Positions 23,093 to 30,740 of a stretch of DNA of 64,000 bases are shown here, in pieces. How positions within the stretch are numbered: the first letter of the stretch is position 1; the number at the start of each line of letters is the position of its first letter. The notes under the pieces were generated by a model that searched no databases, was not told the origin of the DNA, and saw nothing but the letters and a program-made list of their open reading frames with translations. The position numbers were made by a program, and so were the translations under genes. Source of the DNA: a virus; the IMG/VR virus record IMGVR_UViG_3300036770_008715, positions 1 through 64,000 of that record; one strand, given 5' to 3'.

Positions 23093-23549
23093 GTGATAGT
23101 AACTTTGGCGTTTGGATTGGGATCACTCGTGGCTTGTGCTGCTCTGGGATAACGTTCTCAAGTTGAATTGAGAGGACGCCATCTTCCAATTCAGCACCAT
23201 GCACCACCACACTATCGGCTAGGATAAACGATCGAGTAAATGATCGAGCAGCAATACCTTGCATTAGGTATCGGCGCTTCTCATTCTCTTCTTTTTTCCC
23301 AAAGACCTTTAGTGAGTTCTTCTCAACTTTGATTTCAATTTCTTCCTTGCGGAATCCTGATACTGCAAGCTCAATGATATACTTGTTTTCATCTTCTTCA
23401 TCACGAATGATGTTCACAGGAGGATAAGAAGATGTTTGGACTTGGGCTGTTTCAGCAGCTCGATGTAGGTGATCAATTAGGCTGTCATAGCCTAGTGTGC
23501 TTGCAAAGAAACGGTCGTAATTGAAAAGTGATGCGGCTCTGTTCGTCAT
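23085..23549 (-). CDS. Hsp20-family small heat-shock protein
   Basis: This ATP-independent chaperone protects proteins by oligomeric binding. The 154 residues contain an alpha-crystallin domain (about 42-140: YPPVNIIRDEEDENKYIIELAV in the first strands, ITSFI-type segments and GVLSIQLE at its end) and the short RVIPIQ tail with the I-x-I-like motif that drives oligomerisation. Hsp20 genes are frequent in marine T4-type phages. A T4-type late promoter 57 nt upstream suggests late expression, perhaps in head assembly. Confidence 0.93.
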   Translation of the reverse strand: MTNRAASLFNYDRFFASTLGYDSLIDHLHRAAETAQVQTSSYPPVNIIRDEEDENKYIIELAVSGFRKEEIEIKVEKNSLKVFGKKEENEKRRYLMQGIAARSFTRSFILADSVVVHGAELEDGVLSIQLENVIPEQHKPRVIPIQTPKLLSRE

Positions 23550-23605
23550 TTGGAACTCCTTAAATAAGCAAGTTAATTAATATGGACCCCGAAGGCATCC
23601 GATAT

Positions 23606-23613
23606 TATTTATA
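23606..23613 (-). promoter_or_regulatory. T4-type late promoter (TATAAATA) for Hsp20
   Basis: The minus strand reads GATATAAATAATATC, with the exact late octamer. It abuts the regA stop (23614) and lies 57 nt before the Hsp20 ATG, so it separates the early clamp-loader/regA operon from Hsp20. Confidence 0.7.
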
Positions 23614-24018
23614 TCAAGATTCGACTTTTTTCTTCTTACCAATATTATATTTTGATACTAAAGTCCAATCATTCTTATCTTTGTGAGCCAACACTTTAAT
23701 CTGCCCCATCGGAACAATAGGATCAGCAGTCTTACTCTTATCAACAATCTTCACCAATCCCCACTCAGCGATTAGATTGGTAATCGTATTGCGGCGAGCA
23801 ATATCGTTTTCGCTGATGCTGGCAGGTTTACCATCAAGAGCGAACAGCTCTTTGAAGTGCACGATATAGTATTTGCCTTGTTTGTGGAGGATGTGGCAAG
23901 ATTGATAAAGAACGTTTTGGTTCTTTGCAGCTACACCAATTCTGGTTAGCGTTTCGCGAACTTTCAGAAAGTCATTTCTTTCTTCTAGTTGCACTTCGAC
24001 AAGATTTTCGATGCCCAT
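23614..24018 (-). CDS. regA: RegA translational repressor
   Basis: This RNA-binding protein represses translation of early phage mRNAs by covering their start regions. It is 134 residues from the ATG at 24018, chosen because AAGGTGG stands 7 nt upstream and T4 RegA begins similarly. The segments DFLKVRETLTRIG, VLYQSCHILHKQGKYYIVHFKE and WGLVKIV match T4 RegA almost word for word. It follows gene 62, as in T4 (44-62-regA). Confidence 0.97.
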   Translation of the reverse strand: MGIENLVEVQLEERNDFLKVRETLTRIGVAAKNQNVLYQSCHILHKQGKYYIVHFKELFALDGKPASISENDIARRNTITNLIAEWGLVKIVDKSKTADPIVPMGQIKVLAHKDKNDWTLVSKYNIGKKKKVES

Positions 24019-24019
24019 G

Positions 24020-24400
24020 TTAACCACCTTTATATGTTTTTTTCTTCAACTCGCTAATATCTTCATCGCTAAGAATACTGAGAGCTTCAAGTGCCTTGGC
24101 ATCGGAGTAGCCATAGTATTCTTTAACAACCTGCAAATCAGCGGCTTCGACCTTCTTGTGCCATTTAGCAAATGGACGTTTAAAAGGCTTAATGATATTT
24201 AGGCAAAAATCATAGTGGAGTTTATTGTCTAGGTTTGGATACAGATTGAGTTCATTTGCAACCAGAACTGTATCTTGATAGTTAGACAAGGCTCGCCCGA
24301 CCATGAACTTAGGATAGGACTTCTCATCCTGTTCGGTCAGAAGAACGTTTTCCTTCTTTTGCAGAATGCTCGGTATGATTTCTTTAAAGAGGTCGGCCAT
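24020..24400 (-). CDS. 62: gp62 clamp-loader small subunit
   Basis: This subunit joins gp44 to form the ATPase that loads the gp45 clamp. It is 126 residues from the ATG at 24400 (MADLFKEIIPSIL); the longer frame starts inside gene 44. FMVGRALSNYQDTVLVANELN and HYDFCLNIIKPFKRPFAKWHK fit the family. Its place between 44 and regA is decisive, since gp62 is poorly conserved in sequence. Confidence 0.93.
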   Translation of the reverse strand: MADLFKEIIPSILQKKENVLLTEQDEKSYPKFMVGRALSNYQDTVLVANELNLYPNLDNKLHYDFCLNIIKPFKRPFAKWHKKVEAADLQVVKEYYGYSDAKALEALSILSDEDISELKKKTYKGG

Positions 24401-25332
24401 TATGAGAATCCACATTCAACCATGATTTCAGTCAAACAGGCAACCATGTTTAGTTCTTGATCGGCAACAAACGCAGCCTGATATTGATACTTGGCCAGAA
24501 TCAAAACCAGAGGAGCAATGCTATCGTGGTCAAGAATATCATACATGTTATCATAGAGCTTGCGGAATACCACAGTTGGATCGTCTCCATTTTCTGCAGC
24601 CCACTTGCGCACTCCACCAAAGTTTTTTTCTTTCAGCGCAGAAACCAACTCAGCAATTGAAAGATCAGCCACATGAGAAAGAATACCAACGTCGATCTTT
24701 CCTGTTGCAGAATACCGCTGAAGCTCATTAAGAACTCGACGATAGTCTGGGAAATACTTTTTGATAACTTCAGCCAGAACAGGCACTTCAAACGGAACGC
24801 TCTCTTGCTTGAGAATTTCCATCGCTCTCTTCATAAACTGCTTGGCCATTGCTGGCTTATCATCCTTGCGCAGTTTAAACTCAACAACAGCACAGCGAGA
24901 ATGCAGAGGTTCGATGATTCGATTCTTATAATTGCAAGTCATAATGAACGTGCAGTTATGAGCAAACTCTTCCATCGCGCTACGCATAGCTGGCTGAGTT
25001 GAGTTTGGATTCAGGTAGTCAGCTTCGTCAATGATGATAACTTTCTTACCACCACCAAATGACATTGTTGACGCATAGCTTTTGATCTTCATTCGGAACG
25101 TGTCAATACCAGACTCGTCCGAACCATTGATCATCAGATAATCACAACCAACTTCCTCGCAGAGTGCTTTGGCAATTGTAGTCTTACCTACGCCTGCTGT
25201 GCCGCAGAGAAGAAGGTTTGGAATATCTTTTCGATCGACGTATTTTTGAAAAGTGTTTTTTAGGTTTTCAGGCAGAATGCAATCTTCAACAGTCTTTGGT
25301 CGATACTTCTCGACCCATAGCGATTCGCTCAT
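24400..25332 (-). CDS. 44: gp44 clamp-loader large subunit (AAA+ ATPase)
   Basis: This AAA+ ATPase opens and loads the sliding clamp. It is 310 residues from the ATG at 25332, which has GGGGTGA upstream; a GTG three codons earlier is less likely. Walker A LCGTAGVGKTT, Walker B VIIIDEADYL, the sensor MTCNYKNRI and the SRC motif HSRCAVVEF are present. It overlaps gp62 by one base. Confidence 0.97.
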   Translation of the reverse strand: MSESLWVEKYRPKTVEDCILPENLKNTFQKYVDRKDIPNLLLCGTAGVGKTTIAKALCEEVGCDYLMINGSDESGIDTFRMKIKSYASTMSFGGGKKVIIIDEADYLNPNSTQPAMRSAMEEFAHNCTFIMTCNYKNRIIEPLHSRCAVVEFKLRKDDKPAMAKQFMKRAMEILKQESVPFEVPVLAEVIKKYFPDYRRVLNELQRYSATGKIDVGILSHVADLSIAELVSALKEKNFGGVRKWAAENGDDPTVVFRKLYDNMYDILDHDSIAPLVLILAKYQYQAAFVADQELNMVACLTEIMVECGFS

Positions 25333-25337
25333 ATATA

Positions 25338-25994
25338 TCACCCCACATCATCAAAAAGTTCAAGTATATTGATTGCGTTCTTCACGTCTTCTCTGTTCTT
25401 TTTCTCCTGTACATTAGTGGTTGCATTTTTCAGATTAACGACGGAATTACCATATTGCCTTCTTAGCATTTTGATTATATGGTTTTCAGTCTTCCTCAAT
25501 ACTTCTTCGAAACTTCCTGGTTGAATTCGTTCAATCTGTTCAAAACTCTTAGTCATCCAATCTGGAAATAGATAAGCAGAAACTTTTAGGTGTTGAAAAT
25601 TTAAACCGAATAGTTCTTGATATAATCTGATATGATTATAATGCCCCAGTTTTTGATGTTCATCTCTGATACCAACCAGATCTCTACAATTTCTAGCAAT
25701 TCTATCAGAAATTTCTCGAGAAGATCCAACATAAATCCATTTTGGAATTTCAATGCCATTGGTATTCATTAAGATATAAATGCCAGGGCGATTGGCAGTT
25801 TTAAACCCAAACTGTTCTGCATGAATATTAAAAGTAGATCTCAAATATTCACTATTTACACTACCATCTTCTCTTCTTATATTTGGCAACGACATTAAGT
25901 TTGAGTCGTTCGAGAGAAACTCCCAACTCAAACTCAGGAGCAAGTCTTGCATATTATACTTTAGGATTGGTTCACCGCACAAATTAATATTCAT
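25338..25994 (-). CDS. GIY-YIG family endonuclease-like protein inserted in clamp/clamp-loader region
   Basis: The 218 residues contain GIYILMN (71-77) and KWIYVGSS (85-92), the two strands of the GIY-YIG fold. They are followed by R98 in SDRIARN as the conserved arginine, and by E170 in RKTENHIIK as the likely metal-binding glutamate. Residues 1-65 form a separate N-terminal region with no clear motif. The gene is markedly AT-rich and sits between dsbA/45 and 44, typical of a homing-type insertion, although it may be a resident nuclease. It ends NILELFDDVG, loosely like a clamp-binding tail. Confidence 0.78.
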   Translation of the reverse strand: MNINLCGEPILKYNMQDLLLSLSWEFLSNDSNLMSLPNIRREDGSVNSEYLRSTFNIHAEQFGFKTANRPGIYILMNTNGIEIPKWIYVGSSREISDRIARNCRDLVGIRDEHQKLGHYNHIRLYQELFGLNFQHLKVSAYLFPDWMTKSFEQIERIQPGSFEEVLRKTENHIIKMLRRQYGNSVVNLKNATTNVQEKKNREDVKNAINILELFDDVG

Positions 25995-26093
25995 AATATA
26001 TCCATAGTATAGTGAGAGATGGGGATGGGAGGGTGAATTCCTCGGCGAGCAGTCTGGTTCTTACCGATGCCTTGCGACACATCCCCATAGTAT
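25995..26093 (-). other. Structured intergenic segment before the GIY-YIG gene
   Basis: On the minus strand this 99-nt spacer starts near ATACTATGGGGATG and ends CATCCCCATCTC followed by ATACTATGG. GGGGATG and CATCCCC can pair around a loop that itself contains short stems, and ATACTATGG occurs at both ends as a direct repeat. It is G/C-rich compared with the adjacent AT-rich nuclease gene. No ORF is seen; an RNA structure or insertion scar is possible. Confidence 0.4.
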
Positions 26094-26345
26094 TTAGCCA
26101 ACTACATCTTCATATGTTTCCTGCAGTTCTTGCATTGCTGCAGTTTCTTCGGCAATATTGCGCTTATGGTAAACTCGGGCAAGTTTGCGCGAAAGCTTCT
26201 TTGGCATCTCAAACTCTTCTTCCATTCGATCAAGAATAGCTTTGATATTATCGCGCTCTGCCTCAATGCGAGTATAAGAGTTTGAGATCTCCTGCAAGCA
26301 GTTCTTGATGTCAGCCTTTTCTTTCGGGCTAAATGTGCGAATCAT
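26094..26345 (-). CDS. dsbA: DsbA-like double-stranded-DNA-binding protein
   Basis: The 83-residue helical protein has AERDNIKAILDRMEEEFEMP followed by LSRKLARVYHKRNIAEE and LQETYEDVV. This parallels the C-terminal two thirds of T4 DsbA (a helix ending in KDELG, then a LLALYHKDN-like stretch and a VVELYDTV end), a dsDNA-binding protein linked to late transcription. The assignment rests on this remembered similarity and on size; a general small DNA-binding or regulatory protein is the alternative. It follows gene 45 by 8 nt. Confidence 0.7.
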   Translation of the reverse strand: MIRTFSPKEKADIKNCLQEISNSYTRIEAERDNIKAILDRMEEEFEMPKKLSRKLARVYHKRNIAEETAAMQELQETYEDVVG

Positions 26346-26353
26346 ATTTCACC

Positions 26354-27031
26354 TCAACCAAAAGTGGATTGCAAAGATTCAATAGCAATGTAATAAACAA
26401 CTTTCTTGTTCTTATTAGTGAACTTAGCAAGACCTTTCTTAGCAATATCAATTTGATAGTCGCCATCAAGCATCTTGAAGTATTCTACCTTCATCACAAT
26501 TTCAAAAGTAGCACCGTCTCCATCACCAATAGTTGTGCTAGAAACGTCAGAGGAGTCATCTTTAATATCAGTTGATACAAACTGAATTTTCTTACCATCA
26601 CTTCTGAATACAAAGTTTGGTGAACCAGAAATTCCTGCGCTCTTACGTTGCCAGTCAAGATCTTTCTGCGTTAGTTCGAATGAATAGTCAGGATGATCAA
26701 CGGCAAGAGATTTAGTAGCAGGAATAGTTGTAATCAACGTTGGCGAACAATAGCGAATGTAATCAGAACGCTTCTTATCGCTTGATACAAATACAACTCG
26801 ATCTTCTTGGAAATCTAGCTCACAATCACCATACAATGAATGCTTGGCAAGAAACTTGTTTAGATCATAGATGGCAAAGTCTTTTGGGAATTTCTCCTCG
26901 ACCGTTGCCATACCAAGAACAGTCTTGATATTAGACACAGTACCAACTGAAGAACCAGCCTTTACGCTGATGCCCTGATTGATTGTGGAGAAGTTCTTGA
27001 GAATCTCAAGAGTGTTAGCACTTAGTTTCAT
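26354..27031 (-). CDS. 45: gp45 sliding clamp
   Basis: This trimeric processivity clamp for gp43 in T4-type phages is also the mobile activator of late transcription. The 225 residues are close to the T4 length (228) and begin MKLSANTLEILKNFSTINQG; the segments VLGMATVEEKFP, AIYDLNKFLAKHSL and KMLDGDYQIDIAKKGLAKF fit the family. The gene is followed by dsbA, the GIY-YIG gene and 44, and overlaps gene 1 by 4 nt. It is the presumed docking partner of the shared TLEDFF-type tails. Confidence 0.96.
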   Translation of the reverse strand: MKLSANTLEILKNFSTINQGISVKAGSSVGTVSNIKTVLGMATVEEKFPKDFAIYDLNKFLAKHSLYGDCELDFQEDRVVFVSSDKKRSDYIRYCSPTLITTIPATKSLAVDHPDYSFELTQKDLDWQRKSAGISGSPNFVFRSDGKKIQFVSTDIKDDSSDVSSTTIGDGDGATFEIVMKVEYFKMLDGDYQIDIAKKGLAKFTNKNKKVVYYIAIESLQSTFG

Positions 27032-27672
27032 GATAGCCTCACTTTGTGGTCAAGTTCATAATTGAAGGATTCATACATTTCAAAGACATCGTCTTTAAGC
27101 ACATCTAAAGTATAATCGTTTTTTATTGTAAAGTCAACTAAATCCATAAATTGTACCCAAGAATATTCACTAGGATGAACTTCTGGATATTTTTCAGCCA
27201 TTACAACTGATGCATTTTGCTTTCTGGCAACATCAAACCATTCAGGTGAATCTCCTCTGGAAACCCAGACGATGAATCCGCCCAACTCTTTTATTCTTAC
27301 CATTTCATTAGGAAAGCGCACATCAGCAATGACATAGTTCTCTTCTGGATTGACTCGTTTCATCAATGAGAGAATCCACAAGTCTGGATGGAAAATATCA
27401 CGACCAGCCTCAGTACCAATCCATTGTAATGCTTGGCGCGGAGTGAAAGAGTAGCCAAACTTCTCACTCCACCAAGCGTCAGGCTTTTCGCGCCACTCTC
27501 GAGATTCTTTGGTTTCACCCTCAAGCATCTCGCGGTTCCATCCGAAGATCACTGCCGCAGCATCCTTTACACCAGCCGCAAAACTTTCTTTCCGAAAGTT
27601 ATAGTTGCCACTAAGGATGTCTGCGACAGTGCCCTTTCCCGAACCAATTAATCCAACAAGACCAATAATCAT
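27028..27672 (-). CDS. 1: gp1 deoxynucleoside-monophosphate kinase
   Basis: This enzyme phosphorylates dNMPs to dNDPs for phage DNA synthesis. The 214 residues begin with the P-loop IIGLVGLIGSGKGTVADIL, and contain FTPRQALQWIGTEAGRDIF and VIADVRFPNEMVRIKELGG, both typical of T4 gp1. In hypermodified phages such kinases often accept modified nucleotides, but nothing here shows that. The end overlaps gene 45 by 4 nt. Confidence 0.93.
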   Translation of the reverse strand: MIIGLVGLIGSGKGTVADILSGNYNFRKESFAAGVKDAAAVIFGWNREMLEGETKESREWREKPDAWWSEKFGYSFTPRQALQWIGTEAGRDIFHPDLWILSLMKRVNPEENYVIADVRFPNEMVRIKELGGFIVWVSRGDSPEWFDVARKQNASVVMAEKYPEVHPSEYSWVQFMDLVDFTIKNDYTLDVLKDDVFEMYESFNYELDHKVRLS

Positions 27673-27686
27673 AATATAATCTCCTG

Positions 27687-28484
27687 TTAGAGAGAACCAA
27701 TATGCCCCGCTACTGCTTGTAGATCTCCATTAAATGCATAGGTTCCAATATGGTGAGTCTTCATCCAAGGACAGAGCCAGATCTGACCACCAATGTTACG
27801 CCACCACTGACAGAACATATAATCTTCTGATAGGTATCGATCTGACTTACCATGATCAATTACAGTATCAAAGTATGCATGGATATACCGCGAACCATCA
27901 AAGTTATCTTGGCCAACGTGATCAGGCTTATATCGAAGCTCTGGATACGCAGCCTCAAACTTCTCAAACACATGGCGCTTGATCATCATGTAACCAGTAC
28001 CAATCTCAAGAACTTCTACTGGCTCGGCAACTGAGAATTTATCAGTGCCTGGAACTGGGTTGAACACGTAATCACCAGTTACTTTGTCAAGCTCACCTGG
28101 CTCGATGTTTGGATTATTAAGAATTGCTTGCTTGACTGAAGACCACTTGATTGACTTCTTGGGATATGGTCCGCCGATGATGTCGCGATCAAGTGCTAGA
28201 AGTGCAATAACATCACGCGGATCAAAGTGAATATCTGAGTCAATGAACAACATGTGCGTAAACCCAGAACGCAGAAATTCATCTACCAGATAGTTTCGAG
28301 CCCGAGTGATTAGCGACTCATTAAAGATGAATGAAAATCGAACTTCGATTCCATAATTAGAACACAAACCCTGAAGGTCTAGTGCTGATTTGCAATACAT
28401 ACCAAAACATTGTCCACCATACATCGGAGTGGCAACAAAGAGTTTATGTTTACGCAAATCGTCGAGGGAAATTTCTAGATTCAT
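27687..28484 (-). CDS. GT-A glycosyltransferase adjacent to the TET cassette
   Basis: The 265 residues include KLFVATPMYGGQCFGMYCKS, SFIFNESLITRARNYLVDEF and HMLFIDSDIHFDP (D82-S-D84 as DxD), with DIIGGPYPKKSIKW and GTGYMMIKRHVFEKF later. This is a glycosyltransferase type frequent in marine T4-type phages. It lies 35 nt downstream of the TAGT gene, so it may add a second sugar in DNA hypermodification, but it lacks the TLEDFF-like tail and may act elsewhere. Confidence 0.8.
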   Translation of the reverse strand: MNLEISLDDLRKHKLFVATPMYGGQCFGMYCKSALDLQGLCSNYGIEVRFSFIFNESLITRARNYLVDEFLRSGFTHMLFIDSDIHFDPRDVIALLALDRDIIGGPYPKKSIKWSSVKQAILNNPNIEPGELDKVTGDYVFNPVPGTDKFSVAEPVEVLEIGTGYMMIKRHVFEKFEAAYPELRYKPDHVGQDNFDGSRYIHAYFDTVIDHGKSDRYLSEDYMFCQWWRNIGGQIWLCPWMKTHHIGTYAFNGDLQAVAGHIGSL

Positions 28485-28519
28485 AATTAGTCACTCCAAG
28501 TAAAAATAAAGTACATATA

Positions 28520-29320
28520 TCAACCAAAAAAATCTTCTAGAGTTGCACCAACTTCAACTTTTGGTCTAGTATCGCGCAATCTGAGTTCAGCTCTGTTCTT
28601 AGACTCACGGATATACATGGTACAAAGATCAGGATACTGTTCCGCTAACAACTTAGCGTTTTTGGTTATATTCTCTTCCTTACGAGCATCAGTGCCTTGC
28701 ATTCCACCTGGCTCGTTATAGTATTTAGTCTTAATTGTAACATCATCCAATCGAATAACTGCACCATCTTTCAAATAATGTTGCAATGTTCTTTGGTAAT
28801 CTTCCTTCTCGTCAATAGTACAAACTAGATCTGAGTCGTGTCTATTAATGACTCCCCATAAAGCACCAACGCAAAAATACAATCCTACTGAAACTCTGTT
28901 TTTCATAAACATAGGATTGTTGACTGCATATACACCAAATAGATATGCATTATGCTTTATACATTCGTTGAATCCGCGAAAGATAACTTGTTCCTCAAGG
29001 TTCTCCACTGGAACTACAGTTTTATCATCAACCTTGCGTAAGACATCATATACATCATCATCAAAACAAACTAAGTTTGTTCCTACTGGATAATACTTTT
29101 GGATCACTCTACGTTGAGCTTGTAGAGTAATTTCTCCAACAACAATATTTTTATATGGAGTATTTTTTAGTTCTTTGGCATAGTCATCATACTCTTGTTC
29201 ATTAGCAACAAAAACTGTTACCCTCTCAGGATCAATGTTATGCTTACTCAACACAGCAAGAGTTTTTTCACGAACTCCTGATGCTCTACGATAGCTAGGA
29301 ATTGCTATTCTATAATCCAT
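28520..29320 (-). CDS. TET-associated glycosyltransferase (TAGT)
   Basis: The 266 residues begin MDYRIAIPSYRRASGVREKTL and contain NLVCFDDDVYDVL (D87-D89, donor/metal site), then IDEKEDYQRTLQHYL and YYNEPGGMQG, the pattern I associate with TAGT proteins of TET-encoding phages. The expected role is to glycosylate 5-hydroxymethylcytosine made by the TET enzyme. The C-terminus reads VGATLEDFFG, nearly the same as the ends of gp43 and the TET protein. It lies 11 nt downstream of the TET gene in the same transcript. Confidence 0.85.
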   Translation of the reverse strand: MDYRIAIPSYRRASGVREKTLAVLSKHNIDPERVTVFVANEQEYDDYAKELKNTPYKNIVVGEITLQAQRRVIQKYYPVGTNLVCFDDDVYDVLRKVDDKTVVPVENLEEQVIFRGFNECIKHNAYLFGVYAVNNPMFMKNRVSVGLYFCVGALWGVINRHDSDLVCTIDEKEDYQRTLQHYLKDGAVIRLDDVTIKTKYYNEPGGMQGTDARKEENITKNAKLLAEQYPDLCTMYIRESKNRAELRLRDTRPKVEVGATLEDFFG

Positions 29321-29331
29321 AGTAACCTCTA

Positions 29332-30681
29332 TTATTCAAATAGATCTTCAAGCGTAGAAATTTTTTCTTTTTCTTGTGGGTGATACTTATTCAACATTTC
29401 TTCGCCGCCAGTATCACGAAGAAAATCATACCACTCTTGCTGATTCCACATATTCTCAGATACGCCATTCCAAAGTGGGCGCCATAGTGGATGTTCTTTG
29501 TTCTTGCGTCGAGCTTCTACATACTGGAAACGGATATCTTCATATTCTTTGCTGCCAAGTTCAAGCATCTTCTCACGAAAATAACAAACAAGGCTGATGC
29601 GTTCTGATCCTTCTTCAGCAACAATCGGAGTGTTGCCATGAATAATTTCATGGTTGTTTACCAGTAGCAAATCACCTGGCCTAACATTAACAGCAATACG
29701 ATACTCAGGAAAAACTAAATAGCCGCCAGTATACTTGCCATCGTTCGATAGTACAAGAAGATTACTTAGGCCATCAGAAAAATCACCAGCGTCTCGATGG
29801 CATGCAGTTTGGAAATTTTTATTTACTGTGATCGTTGTGAAAACAGTCCCTGGAACAAGGAACGATGCATCAATACGATCTGCTGCAGATCTTTGGGCTT
29901 GCCAACGTAATGGAAGTAATTCTCGAAATCCTCGGTTGAGCGACTGAAGGAATGGAAATGCCATCTTGAATTTGTCGAAGTTGTTTTGCGTATAGGCTGT
30001 TGCTCGTCCATATGGAATCCTCGGGTATCGATCGAACCAGCCAGCAATTCCTGAAAAGACTTGGTTGGCATAGGTCGTATCTGAGATATATTTCTTTTCT
30101 ACATTTAGAGCCGATGCCTTTCTATCAGCAGGGCTCATCTTTAGAACAGACTCCAACCAATTCTCAAATACAAATTCGTCTTTCTTAATTTTTGCAGATA
30201 ACCAAACTAATCCTCTTGGTGATTCAGTGTTAGAAAACTTCTCACGAAGCAAGGCAACTTCATCAGCAATATCAAATTCAATAGTTGATTCAGGTATTTT
30301 GGCAAAAAGATCAAGCACCTGAAGTTGGAACTCATTGACCCAATCGCGATTAAGACATTTCTCGCCTTTGGGTCCAGCGGCCAACCCTCGATTTTGCGAA
30401 GGTGCAGCTGCATCGCGCAACCCTAGATATGCTTGCTTCTGTTCCTTGTTAGTAAAAAAATTCTTTCGGAATTTAAATGCGATTGTCGCTTCGTTAGCGC
30501 CCGAAGGGCAATCTTCACACTCAGTTTCACAAGTTGCTTTTGTTACAGCATCACAAGGAGGAATCTTGTAACAATCAGTATCTTCTTCAATCAAAATATC
30601 ATAATGTGATTCGTCAACAAATTGACCGAGAAGATGCTCGCAATCATATTTAGTTTTAGCGACGATTACATTCACACTCAT
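29332..30681 (-). CDS. TET/JBP-family 5-methylcytosine dioxygenase
   Basis: This 2-oxoglutarate/Fe(II) DNA dioxygenase is expected to oxidise 5-methylcytosine in DNA to 5-hydroxymethylcytosine. The catalytic half of the 449 residues shows TVNKNFQTACHRDAGD with H295-x-D297 as iron ligands, LLVLSNDGKYTGGYLVFPEY, a distal histidine in NHEIIHGN (H348), and R361 in SERISLVCYF for 2-oxoglutarate. IPYGRATAYTQNNFDKF precedes the core, as in phage TET proteins. A cysteine cluster (C37, C43, C51, C55, C58) near the N-terminus may bind zinc. The last residues KISTLEDLFE copy the polymerase tail. The gene has its own promoter. Confidence 0.9.
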   Translation of the reverse strand: MSVNVIVAKTKYDCEHLLGQFVDESHYDILIEEDTDCYKIPPCDAVTKATCETECEDCPSGANEATIAFKFRKNFFTNKEQKQAYLGLRDAAAPSQNRGLAAGPKGEKCLNRDWVNEFQLQVLDLFAKIPESTIEFDIADEVALLREKFSNTESPRGLVWLSAKIKKDEFVFENWLESVLKMSPADRKASALNVEKKYISDTTYANQVFSGIAGWFDRYPRIPYGRATAYTQNNFDKFKMAFPFLQSLNRGFRELLPLRWQAQRSAADRIDASFLVPGTVFTTITVNKNFQTACHRDAGDFSDGLSNLLVLSNDGKYTGGYLVFPEYRIAVNVRPGDLLLVNNHEIIHGNTPIVAEEGSERISLVCYFREKMLELGSKEYEDIRFQYVEARRKNKEHPLWRPLWNGVSENMWNQQEWYDFLRDTGGEEMLNKYHPQEKEKISTLEDLFE

Positions 30682-30710
30682 AACAAAAACTCTGGGAGGG
30701 TGGTATTAGT

Positions 30711-30739
30711 ATTATATATGCAACTTGCATATGAAGCAA
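30711..30739 (-). promoter_or_regulatory. Sigma70-like promoter of the TET-TAGT operon
   Basis: On the minus strand TTGCTT (30739-30734), a 17-nt spacer containing a CATATGCAAGTTGCATA palindrome, and TATAAT (30716-30711) form a good host-type promoter 30 nt before the TET ATG. The spacer palindrome may be an operator. Confidence 0.7.
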
Positions 30740-30740
30740 A

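Noticed and set aside
25995-26093. Known riboswitch class (for example the glutamine or downstream-peptide motif of marine genomes)
   Set aside because: The conserved core sequences of these motifs are missing; only pairing ends are seen.
28520-29320. T4-type alpha/beta-glucosyltransferase
   Set aside because: Those are GT-B enzymes with other motifs; this protein has a GT-A-like DDD site and follows a TET gene.
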